Part shown: piece after piece, positions 1-14,945 of the stretch
How positions within the stretch are numbered: the first letter of the stretch is position 1
Layout of the letters: every line of letters starts with the position of its first letter
Assembly (NCBI RefSeq): GCF_021130785.1
Contig: NC_060213.1
Span: 98,758,501-98,822,500, forward strand
Source: Homalodisca vitripennis
Taxonomy: Eukaryota; Arthropoda; Insecta; Hemiptera; Cicadellidae
Direction of reading: 5' to 3'
Length of the DNA: 64,000 nucleotides
Translations under genes and position numbers: made by a program
The notes under the pieces: model-generated
Told to the model about the DNA's origin: nothing
What the model saw: only the letters and a program-made list of their open reading frames with translations
Database searches by the model: none

Positions 1-289
1 TAGATAAGTAGGTCAGACGCCTATTAGAGCTATTCTATATGAGGGTAGTGTCTATTCCGGTCTTTGAATGATCTTACGGGATAATCTATTAACGGTGCAG
101 CATTTGAGTTTGTCTTCTTAGATATAAGAAACGATACAGACTAAAGTTAGAAGCTTGCAGATAATTCATATTCATTATTTGAAGTATAAATTATTGAAAA
201 TAAAAAGGGGTAACTTTATGTATGTAAAAGGATTGTACTGAGCAATATAGGCCTACGAAGATAATAATAGAACGTACTGACAGTAGCAC

Positions 290-530
290 GTGAGAATGCT
301 TTTTGTATCTTACGGTATTGTTGTATCAAAGCGGTTGCGGAGAGAGGATCTCTCAGGCGGGATTGATTTCTGTGTGAGACCCGAGTGTTATACGATAACA
401 CAGCTACGCGCAGTGGCTCCTTTGTACGAGTATCAAGTTAATCTTCAGCCCAGTCAAACATGTAGGTCAACGAAGTTGCAATTGAGTAGGTTTCAGTTAA
501 AACGTTATTGTGTTCCAAAGAGAATCGAAG
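290..530 (+). repeat. dispersed repeat A, copy 1
   Basis: This stretch is clearly related to 5,090-5,310. Both contain, in the same order, a 'tatctcttacgg/tatcttacgg' block, 'gttgtatcaaag.ggttg', 'gattgatttct.tgtgag', 'ctacgc.c' and 'gctcctttgta', followed by a stretch ending in 'catg.aaatgtag/catgtaggtc'. An open frame runs through this copy but not through the other, so it is more likely an unclassified transposon fragment than a gene. Confidence 0.55.
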
Positions 531-2232
531 ATCTAAACTTAATGTTTATGTAATCTTAAAGTGCTCACAATTGTAATAAATACTGAACTTTCACTTTAAG
601 AGATCAAATTCTTCTCTTAATTGTGTTATTTTGATGTAGTTGACAATGTTTTATATAATAGAAGGGTAGAAGTACACCACACCTCATGTCGTAACAGCCT
701 CTTCTGGCGTTACATGCCAATTCCCATGGAGTGAAAGCTGTATGCAAAATTTCTAGTCTATAGGTCAGTTTCATTTTTGAGATACCGTGCTTAAAGGCCA
801 ACAGATAGATAGTCGGACATACATAAATTAAATTTTTGTACCACTAAGAAAAATTGACTTCGCTAAAGCTTAGCCAACAAACGTTGATAATATACTTTTA
901 ATTACTTCTTAATATCAACGCAGATATCTCTTTTTTACAATATCCATGGTAGTAAAACATGATATTAATATGAAAACTGGTTGAATTAAAACCTATAATG
1001 CTTTTTATCAACCTTTTCTGCTAATGAAAGATTAAAAAATTGAATTAGAAGCAACCTCAACTGAATAGTGACCGTATTGGTGTTAAACCTCTTACACTCT
1101 TATTTAAAACAAATTACGCCAGTTTTGACGGGTGTAGCCTATGTGTGGAACGGATGAGAATAATTGAAATTGAAAATTAAACCTACAGAATTTTGTATGA
1201 AAGTAAAGTTCATTGGCAGAAAATCGTAGAATAAATAAATTTGCAAACAAATTGAGTAAGTTGGGCATCACTAATGCTTTCCCCTTTTAAAACCTTATTC
1301 ACCAAACTCAAAGAGGCCACATTGAATCGATATATTGTTCTGCGAAACAAATTGAATTATTTGCAGTATTATTTCTCCTTTCTAGAAATCCTGTTTGAGA
1401 TTTATTTTATTAATATGTGTGTATTATCTGGCGTGTGTTTCTGTAAAATTACTGGACGCTATTTGGATGTTCTTGAAATATAATTGATTCTTGTATTTAT
1501 TATAATATTTTAGTAAAACAGTTTATTTTTATTTAATAATTTTTATTGTGAATGATCTATTTTTACTTACAAAATAAAAATTGACGAGGGATGAAACTTA
1601 CTGGTAGACAAATACTAATAGTAGATCTGTCGTTCACTTCTATTCTGAAATCGTATGTAACATTTAAGTGGTTAAAACATAGCAAAAGTATTCTCCTTCT
1701 GTGTAGACTTTTAGAAACATTTACTTCGCATGTGTACTTTTCATCTTAAATTTTATTGTTTTATTACTTTAATTTAGTCCATACAGATACTATTAAAACA
1801 AATACACATTCTGACATTAATGTATACATTATTTATAATTCCTTTTGAAATATATAACGGATTTTGTTAAAAAAAGGTATTAAAACTTTTAATGGCCACC
1901 GTTTAGTATGATTTAAATGATTTAGGATTCAACATACCAGACAAAAGAACTTGTTTTGTACGTACTATGTTATTTTCGTCACAATAGTCATAAAACCGAT
2001 CACGTAATGTTATTCATTTAGATAAAATATGTAGTAAAAGTAGCACCTCAAGTCAATCAATGAAATAGTAAATTCCCCTGATCGGAAAAGGAAAGTGAAA
2101 AACTTAAAAAGTTTTGACGAGTCATCTATAGTTTATTTACAAATAGAAGTATTCGAAAAAATAAATATACGTGATTTTAAACATAATCACTATCTTTGAG
2201 ACGTAGAGGTTTGATATCATCAAAACTATCCG

Positions 2233-2237
<5 letters not shown>

Positions 2238-2275
<38 letters not shown>

Positions 2276-2282
2276 ACATAAT

Positions 2283-2329
<47 letters not shown>

Positions 2330-2348
2330 ACATAATGTATATATATAT
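2238..2348. repeat. (TA)n microsatellite with repeated spacer
   Basis: Two long (TA)n tracts are each followed by the same 'attgtacataatgt' spacer, so the block itself is partly duplicated (2,271-2,286 and 2,325-2,338). Confidence 0.9.
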
Positions 2349-5089
2349 TCGAATAATTTACTTTACCTTGAGAATATTTTTGAAGTTATAAAACAATTTA
2401 ATCCATATAAGATATTGCATTTATCATAAAATACACATTTTAGCTTTTGAAGATCAAAGTCATTGATCTTGAAGTACTGAAAGTCAAACGACTTGACGCA
2501 ATAATATAACGAGTTCCTTGAAGTATTTTTATAGTTGAAATTGAAATTTTAACACTGTCTCTAATCTGAATAGTATTGCTTCCTCATTTTTTTTTATAAG
2601 TTATTAATCAGTGAGGAAAACCATTCAACTATTACAAAGCTCACCCTATTATGTTAGTAATAGAGTGTATAAAAAAGATATCACTTTATTTCTGTGTCAG
2701 ATCGAGAGATACTTACATTTAACTACAATATAACTCACGAGAAACTAGTGGTCTGAGGGAATCAAACCAATTAATGACTGCTATTAGTTATGTTCTGAGC
2801 TATAAATATCAGTCAAGTTATGTCTATCCTCTATGATATAGGTTTGGGTCATTATTAGATGTGAGATTTTAGTTTAGTTTTAATCGTTTAACGGTAGCTG
2901 TCGCTTAAAAGCTTATTTAATTTTTTTACGACATAGGAAGTGATTTAGTGGAAGCAAATCCAATAATAGGAAGACAATTGTATTGTAATTGAAAATACAA
3001 CCAATTATTCTTAAAATGATAGAAATATTATTTGAATAAGAAGACACAACAAAATACACTGGAAACACAAAAATGATGTAATTCAAAGATAATTCAACTC
3101 ATGGATAAGACGTGTGCTAAGAAGGTAAAGAAATCATGTAGGTCCCTTCAAAACGATTTAGAAACATTCACATTATACAGTAAGTTATATAAAGCATACT
3201 TTTCCTTCTTTGTACTGTAAAATAAAATCTTAGTGGTAATTGGTTCTAGACTAGGCCCATTAATTGTTGGAATGAAGAAGAACCTGTGCATAGTGTTTGT
3301 CAGTTGACCTTAGGCTGGATCTTAACCGTGGCCGATCCCGATTAGCATACACGCTAGATTCTTTTGTTTCATAATTCCTCTGTGGGATCTTACCATCATA
3401 TCCACATCTCCCTACCCTCGATCTGAACTTGCTCCGTGCCCAAACTGGTGAACTGGGTCAGTGTACGATATATGTAAGAATATTCTGAATATAGAGAACA
3501 AGGTGCGCCTAATTTTCTTTTAGACTGTTTCTGCAATCGGAATAATAATTTGTAAATCACATTCTGATTCCATTATTTTATTTTAATACTTGCATTGTAA
3601 ATTAAAACTGTTGCTGGTAGTTTGAGAGTATAGATAATCTTATATATTAAAAAGGGAAGTTCCCTGTGTAATGCGGATAATTCTGTAACACTGTTTGGTG
3701 TCACATTTTCGGAGTAATTTTTAAACATTTATGTATCATTTTACCATTTTAATTTTTTTTAGCTTTTTTCAATTTTTTTCTTTTGAAAAAATAAATTCCT
3801 ACATTTCTTCTTTACATTTTTTATATATTTTAATATTTTTTGCAATGTTCACAGGTATTTAATGTATAAGTGATTTTAGATTTAATGTAAAATCTTTATG
3901 AAGTAAAGACAAATCGCAATTACAGTCTTTTGTGAAGGTTATGATGAACACCGAGAAGGATTTTGTTAAAAATGTTTATTACACGAAGAAAATTTTATTA
4001 GCAAAGATATCCCGACTCTTCTTTTAGTTTTTTGAGTATGAGTAAATATTATATTTAAAACAATAATAATTATAAAATTTTATATATTTCAGAAACAAAA
4101 ATTTTGAACATTTGAAGTTACTTTTGAACTAATTTAATGCCCGACTATTGAAATATGTTTTAATGAAATTAAAATGTATGTGTATCTAATTAATTAAAAA
4201 CAAGATATACTATGAATACTTAAATTCTATGTAAGGATAGCAAGCTTATTATTTTACAGAAATAATTTTAAAGACTAAAGTACATTGCTATTAATTTATT
4301 GTTTATCTTGGTTCTTGAAATTAAATTTTACTAGATTAAATATTACTGAAAGTTAATTACACTGATTTCTTTATTCCTCAGTATTTCAAGAACAAAAGTC
4401 ACAGTTTAAACCTTTAATGCTGCTAAGTAAATAATAATTATTTTGTAATAGTTTTTTATCACTTTAATAACCTTCTATTTGGTATGCGTGGTAAGAGAAG
4501 CAAGATAGCTGTAAACTTTGGGCCATTGCTGAAAATGCACTGGCCCGAGATTAAATTAGTTACCATTATAGTTGTCTGAGGTCAAAAACAGAAGTACACT
4601 CTGATCCCCATAATTAAACAAATAGACTTCGTAAGGTACAAATGTAAAAAATATTATTAAAATGATTTTGGGTACGTTGTAATATTTTCACACACCTTAA
4701 GTCTTGATGTATAATAAATTAATGGCAATTGATTTGAAAGATTAACCTGAAAGTGGAAATACTTGTGTTTTTTTAATACGTTTAGAGAGTTTCGTGTAAA
4801 ACTAAAAAAGTACTAAAAATTTGTTTAGTTTTCTGTATTTTACATCAATTTCAAAAGACATTTAAACACAGAACATAATGTAATCAGAGTGTATCTATAT
4901 CCAAAAATCAGTTGTACGATACAAGCTCGAAAAATGCAATCTTGTTTTGTAAATATTTATTATTATTTTGACGATGAAAAAGGACCAGATTAGAATTCAT
5001 GGTGTGTATGTATAAGCCTAAAACAAGTTATACCATAGTAATAAACATAACACATGTTTAATAAATATTGTACAATGTAACATGTGACA

Positions 5090-5310
5090 ATACGTTATAT
5101 CTCTTACGGCAGTGTACGTTGTATCAAAGTGGTTGTAAAGAGAGATTGATTCCTTAGCTGATATTGATTTCTCTTTGTGAGCCGAGTATTACTTGATATC
5201 ATGTCTACGCACGGTTTGCTCCTTTGTATTAAACTGATCTTCAGTCTCCATGAAAATGTAGATATAAAAATCCACCCCCCTGAGTAATATTAATGTAAAG
5301 TCTTATTGTT
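5090..5310 (+). repeat. dispersed repeat A, copy 2
   Basis: Diverged partner of 290-530, in direct orientation 4.8 kb away. Blocks around 5,098-5,135, 5,160-5,185 and 5,205-5,235 align with the first copy, with many substitutions and small indels. No coding potential is retained. Confidence 0.55.
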
Positions 5311-7551
5311 GAAAGGAAAATGAAGAATATAAGCTATATTTTTTCTGTGCACTTTGAAATTACTTACAGTTGCAGTAAACAGTGTCAAATACGTAAATGT
5401 CTATCTAAAATAAAATTATCCTGTGCATCTTTCGATAGATTAGTTTTATATGTCTATGTTATAGATGTCCCCGATACAATCACTTTTAAAATGTTTGATA
5501 GTAATAAAAACATTTGATACATTTGACATATGATTTTACTACATACAAAGAAGTCTTTACTATTAAAATCAGTGATTTTATCGTGATGCAAAATTATATC
5601 TCATTTTGTATTGCCAAAACTACATATATATAATTTTTTGCTATTTTTAAATAATTTAATATCATTACCTGTAACGACTGAAAAGTATTAAAACTGTAAA
5701 AATGTAAACTTTAGATTTTTCCCAAAACCTAAAAATATTTCTTTGCCTGTCCGTCTGTCCATGTTATTTATTTTCAAAACAAAATGATTTATAGGCTTAA
5801 TATTTTGTGTGACAAGTTGGGCATGATCGAGTTTTTAAGACGTCGTATGTTTCTCCACAGAATGTATAGTTAGCGGACCCTGTGGAGAGATACTTTAATT
5901 AGCGTTATTTTGTCTTGTACTTTATGTACGAGAGTAACTAATTGTTCATAATGTGGGAACTCTGTTGGATTTTGATATATATACAAGCAGCTTATTTCAA
6001 TTTCTGATCTTCATATATTCTGTATTAGCATGTTTTAAAGTCTTTATTATAAAAGTCTATCTTCTTCCAAATTATTTGTGATTTTTGTCATTATAGCCAG
6101 TCTCTGCATTCCAGATATTAAACATTTTTTGTCTTGCGTGGATATACTTAAAATCAAGGGGGTATCTTAAGAAACAGTCGAGATATTTATTTCAGACCTT
6201 ATATCTCAACGCTCTTTTTCTATCACTATCGCTAATTGCCGACTATTTTATAGAAGTAACCTCCATTTCTTCGTTATCTTTCTTTCCCTCTACATTTACA
6301 CGAGATAATATTCTACAATAGTTTCTATTTAAACATTTTAAGCAGAAGTTTGTAACACGTTTTCGTAAAAACTCTTTACATACTTAGGCCCGACTGAAAA
6401 GTTGCTGCGGTCACCGAGTAAATTATTCGTTGAATTATTATGCTTACTTTACTTCCTGTCTAATTTATTCACGGTTCCACAGTTGAGTTTACGTTGTTGC
6501 CCTGATCAAGAAAATATATGGATACGTAAGCTTGAAAAAACCACTGCGGTCAAAAAGTATTTTCTTACTTAACTTGTGTTCTAAGTCTGTTATAAAGCAA
6601 CTTAAAAGTTAGTTCACAAACTATTTCGTGTATCGTGCATAGTACGTTTTGTGTGGTAGAGGTCTTGTTATGTTTAAAATCTACAATCTGGGAAAGAAAC
6701 TTTCTTTCCCATAAGTCGCAGTAAGTTTCATACTCAATTAAGTCAGGCATAAATTATCCCAGTGTACACCTTGTTATGGAGGAGTTAAAAATCGTACACA
6801 AACTTAATATTTAAAATGTGCCTAATATTTCTAAGTCTATTTTGTTAATATTAAAAAAAAAATTAATTTCAAGGATTAATTTCATGGGATATTAAAATAA
6901 TAGTATATTTTACAACACCTAGTGCCGTCTTGCTTTTAGTCAATTTTTTGCAAATACTTTAAATACTTTTCTATTTTGTTTTTTTTTTTTCAGGAAAGGC
7001 ATTAAATATTGTTCCATAGGTAGGCTCAATGTGATTTAATCCATCCACTATAGAAAGGAATGTACGTGTAGAAAGAGGTACTAAGAGAGAATGACACTCC
7101 ACGTAGCTAACATGTGAATTATAGTGAATTGTAAATAAGACACCAACTGTATCATTTCACAAAACACGTTATAACTGATGTCATATATTTTATCGCAAGC
7201 ATATCAGTATTTTAAGTATATTGGAAATAAGAATTATAAGAGTAATCATTATTTATTGACATAAAATACGTAAATATTTCCTTAATTTATAAGAATTGTA
7301 ATAGGAAAAAGTTTTTACTTAAAGTTGGTTTATTTGGCCTTTACATGAAATATACAAGCATAAAATATGTTATTGTTCAATACATTGTTAGTTACAAAGG
7401 GTTTTTTGTATCAATCGAGATATCCAGTTATCGCTATCAGGCTTTAATCTTCAAACATAATATATATAAACAAAATAATAAAACACTAACCGTTAAAAAA
7501 AGGATATTATAATAGTTGCCCGATAAAAAGGGCAACTATAACAACAACAAA

Positions 7552-7690
7552 CCGTAACTGTCCCTATTAAAGAGGTAATTCGACACGAAAGCTTCTTACT
7601 TAGCCTAAGCTCATTGAATCAATCAGGAATTAATCAAGGACGTTCAAAGTTTCCCAAAGTCCCTAAGTTGCTATTGTTTGTTAACATACA
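7552..7690 (+). repeat. dispersed repeat B, copy 1
   Basis: Related to 12,790-12,925. Both contain 'ttaaag.ggtaatt.gaca..aaagctt.ctactta', 'ttaagc/cctaagc', 'ttgaat.aat..ggaat/gat.atca' and 'gctcaaagtt/gttcaaagtt', in the same order and orientation. Non-coding; likely an unclassified transposon fragment. Confidence 0.5.
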
Positions 7691-10600
7691 TCTTGCATTC
7701 AGAAGGGTACTAAATCCCCATTTTAGATTACAAGAAATTAATGTATGTCCAATTTGGAATTTAATTCATTTAGATTTTTTTCTTTTGCATTAAAGGTACA
7801 ATTTAAATGTATACTATTATATACAAACTAACGGTCTGTATCCGTCTGTGTGATCGTGTGTGTTAGCACATTACATAAAAACTATTTGAACGTTTGTGCT
7901 AAAACACGACATGGAAATTATTGGGGTCTCTGGTTACCATATAGGCCTATATTATTTCCAAAATCCCCCCAGACTACGCCCCGCTGGTCTCTGAGGTTGC
8001 AAAAATCCCATATTGGTCTCTAAAATTACGTTGAAGCATAATAACAGATTAATATATATTTTAATTGAAACAGCCTGTTAAATGTAGTCTACTGTTCAGT
8101 TTAGATATATTTTTATGACAATCAAAACCACATTTTTAATTATTTTACCGCCATTTTTAATTTGTTTACAATTAAAGACTTCCAAGCATAGAGTAAGATT
8201 GGTAGTAACAACACTTCTTATTTCAACATTTTCTGTAACCGTTGTTGAGAAGCAAACAAAGAAACATGGCTTGAATTAACATTTCAAACCTACCACCTAA
8301 CACGGAATATCCTCGCACTTAAAAATAACTACAGAAAAGTGAAAAACAGTAGAGTAAAAAATTAAATATCCCGATTTTCCTAATGCTTACATCGGTTGAA
8401 CAGGGCGTAGTTTCAAAACACTTATAGCGAGCTTAAGCCTACCGAACGAAAGCCAAACAAAGGTCCCCTTTCGCAAAACACCTGATGGATTGTGCTGAAT
8501 AAGAAGTTGAACTTTAAATCACGCGTTAATCTCAACGCTAATACAAGGAAAGACTCAATTGACCGTAGATTATAGCTATAGTGAAAACAGCGGCCGTGGC
8601 GATGCTACTTAAGCCTGTTGTTGCTGTCTCTACTTGTCTAAAACCGAGCTAAACCTATAGGCCTACGAAAAGTGGTTATAATTAAATAAAATATATATTT
8701 TAGCTTAATGTACGTGTCCGTGTTTGTAGTTTTAATTAATGGGAACGCTCTTCTTACAAAGAATTACTTTGTTTTTGGCAAGTCAATTATACAATACTAC
8801 TTGAAAATAAATTAAAGGACAGATTAAAATATACAAATATTACTATAATTATTCTATCTTTCTTTGTCGTATATTTTTCTTCCTTTTTTTCATTGTCCTT
8901 TATATTCATTAATCCTTGAATTTTTCTAAGAAGCCCGTATAATATCTCTACTCAGAATTGTTAAGTATTTGTTGAAACCTTGACTACTTATACTGAATTA
9001 TTATTGGTTAAACTCCACTTCCTAACATTTTTTACATTTAAGTACTTAAATAAGGAATATGTTTTATGCAAATGTAATCTATTTTTGAGTGATTAATTAA
9101 CGGAACGGAAGGGAATAATTAAAAGCTGTGGCATCTGGACAGCTGATGAGACTTAATCATGTTAGCTCAGAAGACGAAAGAGATCCGACAATGATTTTGT
9201 CCTGATTTAAAATTAGAAGAATATTTTCTAATTTTAAGAAACCCTCCAACTGGCAGTCATTTTTTCCTGTAGTGGCGGCATGTTTTCGAGCCTCGTGCAA
9301 GGGTTTTTTAAAAAATTTATTAAAAATATAAATTAAAAGTAATATATATAGAAGTATATATTTTTGTGTTCAGAATTAAACATATAATAATATTAGTATT
9401 TAAATTTGGCCTTAAAAAAATGTTTACTAAAATTTTTTTTCCATGAAATTCAAAAATTACATTTTTTTTTTTTTTATTTTGGGGGGACCATACCTAGCAA
9501 ACCAAGTTATAGTAAGAAAACTATAAAAGTGAGAGTACCATTGTGTGTCAAATTTATTCTAGTTTCAGAAACACATAAGCATTATACAAATTTATGAAAC
9601 TATAATAACACTATATAACAAAAAGCAGCGATGCGCATAAATTGTGAAAATAGGGTGTATGTGTAAGAGTTTACTAATAAAAGTTTTACTAATACAGTTT
9701 TACTTCTATACATGTTATATTGCATATTTTATTACTCAGAATGAAGTAAACTATACAGCAGTAGTAAAATAAATTCCATAACTTTTTTTTGAAGAGTCGA
9801 AAAAAGTTTCATTTTGTCATTACTCAAAAATTTTGCGAAAAATTTTCGAGAAATTTATTTATTCTAAAATATATTTATTTGCACTACTGCAATATTTAAC
9901 AATTCACCACACACTAAACACAACACTAAAACACAAATAAACCTACTAAAACTTACTAATAAACACGACTCGTCACATCAACAACTCAGACGGCATCGAC
10001 AACATGGCGGTCACATTTTTACGTTCCAAACTACGAACTTGGTACGTTGCAACTACAATATAAAGAGGAATAAAACTATAGTATTCCTTAGGCTTTTTTT
10101 CCCCGAATCCAATGGTGCATGAATCGAATCGATACGTTGCCGGAATATACTGTTATGAGTGATTATGCAAGGGAATGTTTGTTTATCAAAGTTTTGACGA
10201 ACAACAATCCGCTAAGGGTTATGTTTATCAAAATTTTGATAAACAACAGTTGGAGGGTTAAGAAATTTGTGAAATTTTGAAGATTTTATCCTGCTTAATA
10301 AAGTTTTTCTCTTTGTTCAGCACACAATAAAATAAGACATATATCTAACAAAAAAGATTTATTTGGGTATATTACACATTTTAAAACGTCTTCACAATTA
10401 TCTTGTGCACTGAATAATGCACTCAACTCTTTATATATTTCTTGTTTAATGGCTACGACCAGACGAGTGTTACAGACATCAATGGGGCTAATGGAATGGG
10501 TGACGAGGGGTCTCTGTCTGCGGGTGGTACATAACGTGTTAAGGTGTTATCAATGTCAGCACTAAAAATGATAGAAATAAACAGAATTCAATATATCTAT

Positions 10601-12789
10601 GGGACAAGAAATCTTCATGACGATTTATACAAATTATATTTTAAACGCGTAACATTGAAACACGAATAAATTAAATGTATAACACATGCAATATTATAAT
10701 AGAATTGGAAAATTTCTGAATGACATAAAATTAAATGTGGTTTTGACAGGGGAATTAAAGACAAGTTCGCGTGACCTTAAGTGACGCTTACAGACCAAAG
10801 TTAGGCTGTACATCAGACTTACACGGAGTCTAAGATACATTCTCATATTGTTCTGACTCTGTACGATTATTTACCTGAATTACGAGAATTATTTTTGGCT
10901 CGAACTTCTTTAACAATAATAAAGTACCTATATGATGTACTTGATTTAAAGATATAATTGCTTTAGGCCTATCGCTTAGATAATATTGTATTAAAACCAC
11001 GTAAGTTAACAAGACTTAATCATAGTATTGTGGGGTGTCTTTAAGTTTAATCCTTATATAAACTTTATTGCAAGAAAAGTTTTAATAAACATTTAATTAC
11101 ATTTATTTATATTAGTTTATAATAAACATTACTCATAGCAGTAAATAACAATAATTAAAAAATACACTTACAAAGGTACACCCTTGAAGATTAAACACAA
11201 ATGAGACTGTGTAGAGCTTCTTGGCGTGACTGTTGATACCGTGATAAGGTATATATTATCTAACACCAGACTGAATACAATCATGAATGGTGGTATTTTC
11301 CTTTTAAAACACTGAATCTTGGCCAAAACGCCGTGCAATGGCGTTTTAACCATCCATTTTTTAACAGATATCCCTGAAAGTGGTATTTTCCAATGGAAGA
11401 AAACCTGCACCCGAAACTGAAACTGAAGTGATTGTGAGTCAAGATGATTATAGCTGAAATAGACTTAACTTGGTTGTTTTAAAAAGTTTCCTATGATAGA
11501 TTTTAGCCATAAATTTGAAACATTTGCTAGTATTTCTAGACTTATAGTCTTGATTTAAGCGAAATCTCAACAGGTCTGAAGGTCTCCTACAGATCCTCGT
11601 GGTTGGCAAATATTCACTGATCATTATCATGATTTATCGCACCAAAAGGTTGGTGGAATGGCCATTGGCAACACAATTATATATAGGTAGATATGTTTTA
11701 CTTGTTTAGACGAAGGAATATTAGTTGGAAATGTTTAATGTCTCATATAATCCCTAAGGTCTTAACCACATCCTAGGAAATCTGTATATCTACGTGAACT
11801 GTTTCATAAAGTATAAGTTACGATTTCTCTCATGAAGAACACTTAAACTATAATAGTTTGCACGAAAAGAAAATATGTCTTTATAGTACTTTGTGAATAA
11901 ACACGTGGTCTTTACACATTTGATAAATGTCGAAATGTGGTCTTCGAGCAAATATTTTATTTATAATTCGTGGTGGACATTTTATATAGGCAGTGGCTGG
12001 AAAAAAGGTATTCAGGGCCAAACATTTAAAGTTGCAGTCCTTGCACTAACTAAAAACTAAACACACTTTCACTTTATTTGTGTTGGCCTCAGCAAATCTA
12101 CGTAAACCTTGTATGTGTGTCAACCTTGCCTAGAGATTGTCAGCTGTGTAATTTCTGCAACGATTTATGTTTGCTGTTGGAAAAGTATCTTGAGAAGCAA
12201 AGTTCTTATTAGAAAAATATTTATAAACTAAAAGAAATGTTAGTCAACTTGAGTTGAAATAAAATGTATTACTGAAAAAATATATAATTATATTGCGAGT
12301 TACATTTAGAATATGAAGTTTATACATTATTGAAAAAAAAATTTTCCAGTCCACCACGCAATATTCTATAGTTGTTGGTTAGACCCCTTCGTTATGTATA
12401 CTTATAAGAAATAACCTGGTAAAATTTGACGTAATTAGGTGGTTAATTACACCGTGTATCAGATTAGGTGCTCTTGTGTATCTGTAAACCGATAAGGAAT
12501 AAAACAATATTGTTTTAAAATCGCTTACACGCAGAAAACTAAGCATATCTCTTTTTCCATTACATTTAGAACTGCTTATGAAGTATCTGTCGACTGTTTC
12601 AACATTATGCATAGAGATACTAAGTCTTAAAGTGCACTTAATCCATCTATAGTAATCAGACGTTTTAGTGTTTGAGATATGAAAAATGAAAATGAATGAA
12701 CTAAAAAACAAAACACGTGGTCTTTAAAGTTTAAGAGTCAATGAATGGGCAGCCTCTAACTTTCTCATACAAAGAGTGATAACTAACTT

Positions 12790-12925
12790 TAAATCCATCC
12801 GTTAAAGGGATAATTTGACATAAAAGCTTCCTACTTACCTTAAGCCCCTTGAATAAATTAGGGATCATCAAAAGCGCTCAAAGTTTACTACAACTTCTCA
12901 GTTCCTATAATTTGTTGGCGTTTAG
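12790..12925 (+). repeat. dispersed repeat B, copy 2
   Basis: Diverged direct-orientation partner of 7,552-7,690. No open frame is shared between the copies. Confidence 0.5.
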
Positions 12926-14780
12926 TTTCACTAAATATACACAGTAGCTGCTACGTCATTAATTGTACAGGCATTAGAACAAATTTGCAGTTTATATCAA
13001 ACTAATTGCCACTTTAAAATATATGCCTCTGTTGTATTCTAGACAATTGGGTTTCAAGCAGTAATAATCATATGTTATTTATTATACGATAACTAGTAAA
13101 TACACGCAGCTTCGCCCAAATGTGCTATGGAGCATACCATGTGTTTGATTCAGCTCCCGCGATTGCATTAACAATTGAACTGTTTTAGACCAATGTAATG
13201 GAACTCCAAAGTCGAAACTCTTTTATGAAAAGTTTAGCTTTTTTATGAAATACACTTGTGTTGTAATACGTCAAGGCCCTGTGACATTGTAAAAATAGAA
13301 TTAGTCATATATCACGCAGCTGGTGTCCATTGTTAAGTGTTCATGTTTAAAAGAACCAGAGATGAAGAAAAGTTGTGTTAAGTTCGTATATAGAAAGTAT
13401 CATACGGCTCAACCATATTATTTCATAAATACTTCTTACTAAAGATATTGCATCCTTAAATTTGGAAAATTTCCTGAAATGCCACAGATAACTGACAGTT
13501 ACATAATCATATTAATAATAATATTAATTTATATTTGATTTTTGAAAATAATCTGCGACCCCGAAGGGTATCTATTGGTAGTATAACAAAAATAATATAT
13601 TTTGTAATTAGCACCACATAATAAACCGATACCTCAGTAAATACTTCCATCATCTTGTGTCTTTACCAATTTACAGTTAAAACGTTTCCAAATTTCTCAT
13701 GGGTGTTTTATGGGTTAAGTAGTTTTATGGACGGTACAAAAATAAAATCTTGAATAATACTACAGTGCGTTATCAAATTGTAGGCAATCTCTGGCTTGAT
13801 AAAATGTTGTGTGACCGTACCCAAAGAAAAAGAACCAAATGTATATTTGAAAAATCATAAGACTCAATAGTGGTCACTATGGTCTGGATGAGCGAATAGA
13901 GCTAAATCAAGGGCGAGGAATTGCAAGGAAAACGAGCTGAGGTCTCCATTACTAGTATATAGAATTTTTAAGTTATCTGCTAATGTAATCTGAAAGCACT
14001 ATGAGGTTGCTGGTATATATATTTGAAAAACTTTCTAAAACAATGGCAAATTGTTATCAAATTTATTACATCAATGTGATGAAGGAGGCAATATAATCAT
14101 CATATTTATCAGTACAATAATAGTTTAATGTGTGGAGAGCAAATAGAAGAAAATTTTGATGTTAGTCTATAAGTTAACAATTTGAGCACCTGTTTATTTT
14201 CGACAACTTAAGACACATTTTAATATATAGACGAAGATGTTGATATGAAATTGTTGTACAAGTAACTAACTGCATTAAAAACATTAAAAGAAACAATGAA
14301 ATGGAGAAATATTTCTATTTAAATGCACACTAAATTAACATTTACAAATTCCTCGTACTAAATTTGTAAATTGAGGATTTAGTATACAGCAAATAATACC
14401 AAACAGGGGTATTTAATAAACTTCTAGCTCTCCTAGTGAATTCCTGATTGATTTAATGAGGTTATGATAAGTAGCTCATTATGTTGGCGATTATGCCCTA
14501 TTAGCCTTTAATGGAGTGAGTTAAAGTTTGATGTTGCTCTTTGTATTAGAAAATTATAATCTCTATATCTTCATAAGATTAATGGATTAGTTTTGCCTCT
14601 TTTTGAGTCTTTTATTTTTCTTGTATTTTGAGATTTTAAATACCTGATGTGAAATGTCAGTTTTATAAAAATATATTGTTTTATGTTTTTAATTAAATGT
14701 ATTTTAGGTCAATGGCATGCCATTACAATACAGAGAGAAATATTCATACAAGAACTTTCTGCATTACTGCAGATTAAGGT

Positions 14781-14782
<2 letters not shown>

Positions 14783-14842
<60 letters not shown>
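14783..14842. repeat. (TA)n microsatellite
   Basis: About 30 uninterrupted TA units ending directly at a tRNA-like fragment. Confidence 0.95.
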
Positions 14843-14844
<2 letters not shown>

Positions 14845-14945
14845 AATCGCAAAAAGTACTTGCTCCGCCGGGAGTCGAACCCGGATCTCTCACTTGCCGG
14901 GTGAGATCCGACTCCCGGCGGAGCAAGTACTTTTTGCGATTCAAT
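14841..14945. repeat. palindromic tRNA-like fragment
   Basis: Two 37-bp perfect inverted arms (14,841-14,877 and 14,909-14,945) carry the 3' half of the tRNA-like unit found intact at 42,646, 57,405 and 57,657, together with its tail 'agtactttttgcgattcaat'. The centre keeps the anticodon-arm region once. The right half has lost part of the T-arm, giving 'gagatccgactccc'. The flank 'gtttattgaaattaaataaggc' matches the tails of the full copies. Confidence 0.75.

Larger units (their letters stand above)
1..14782. other. gene-poor left flank
   Basis: AT-rich DNA with only short, low-complexity open frames and no recognisable protein. Apart from the repeats listed separately, I see scattered poly-A/T runs and TA-rich tracts. 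Nothing here can be supported as a gene. A short stretch near 13,090-13,160 (cgcagcttcgccc...) looks like a decayed end of the retroposon type better preserved at 41.7-43.3 kb. Confidence 0.6.

Noticed and set aside
12379..12711. 110-codon minus-strand frame
   Set aside because: Low-complexity composition without a recognisable domain, no splice or start context, and not repeated elsewhere; probably chance in AT-rich DNA.
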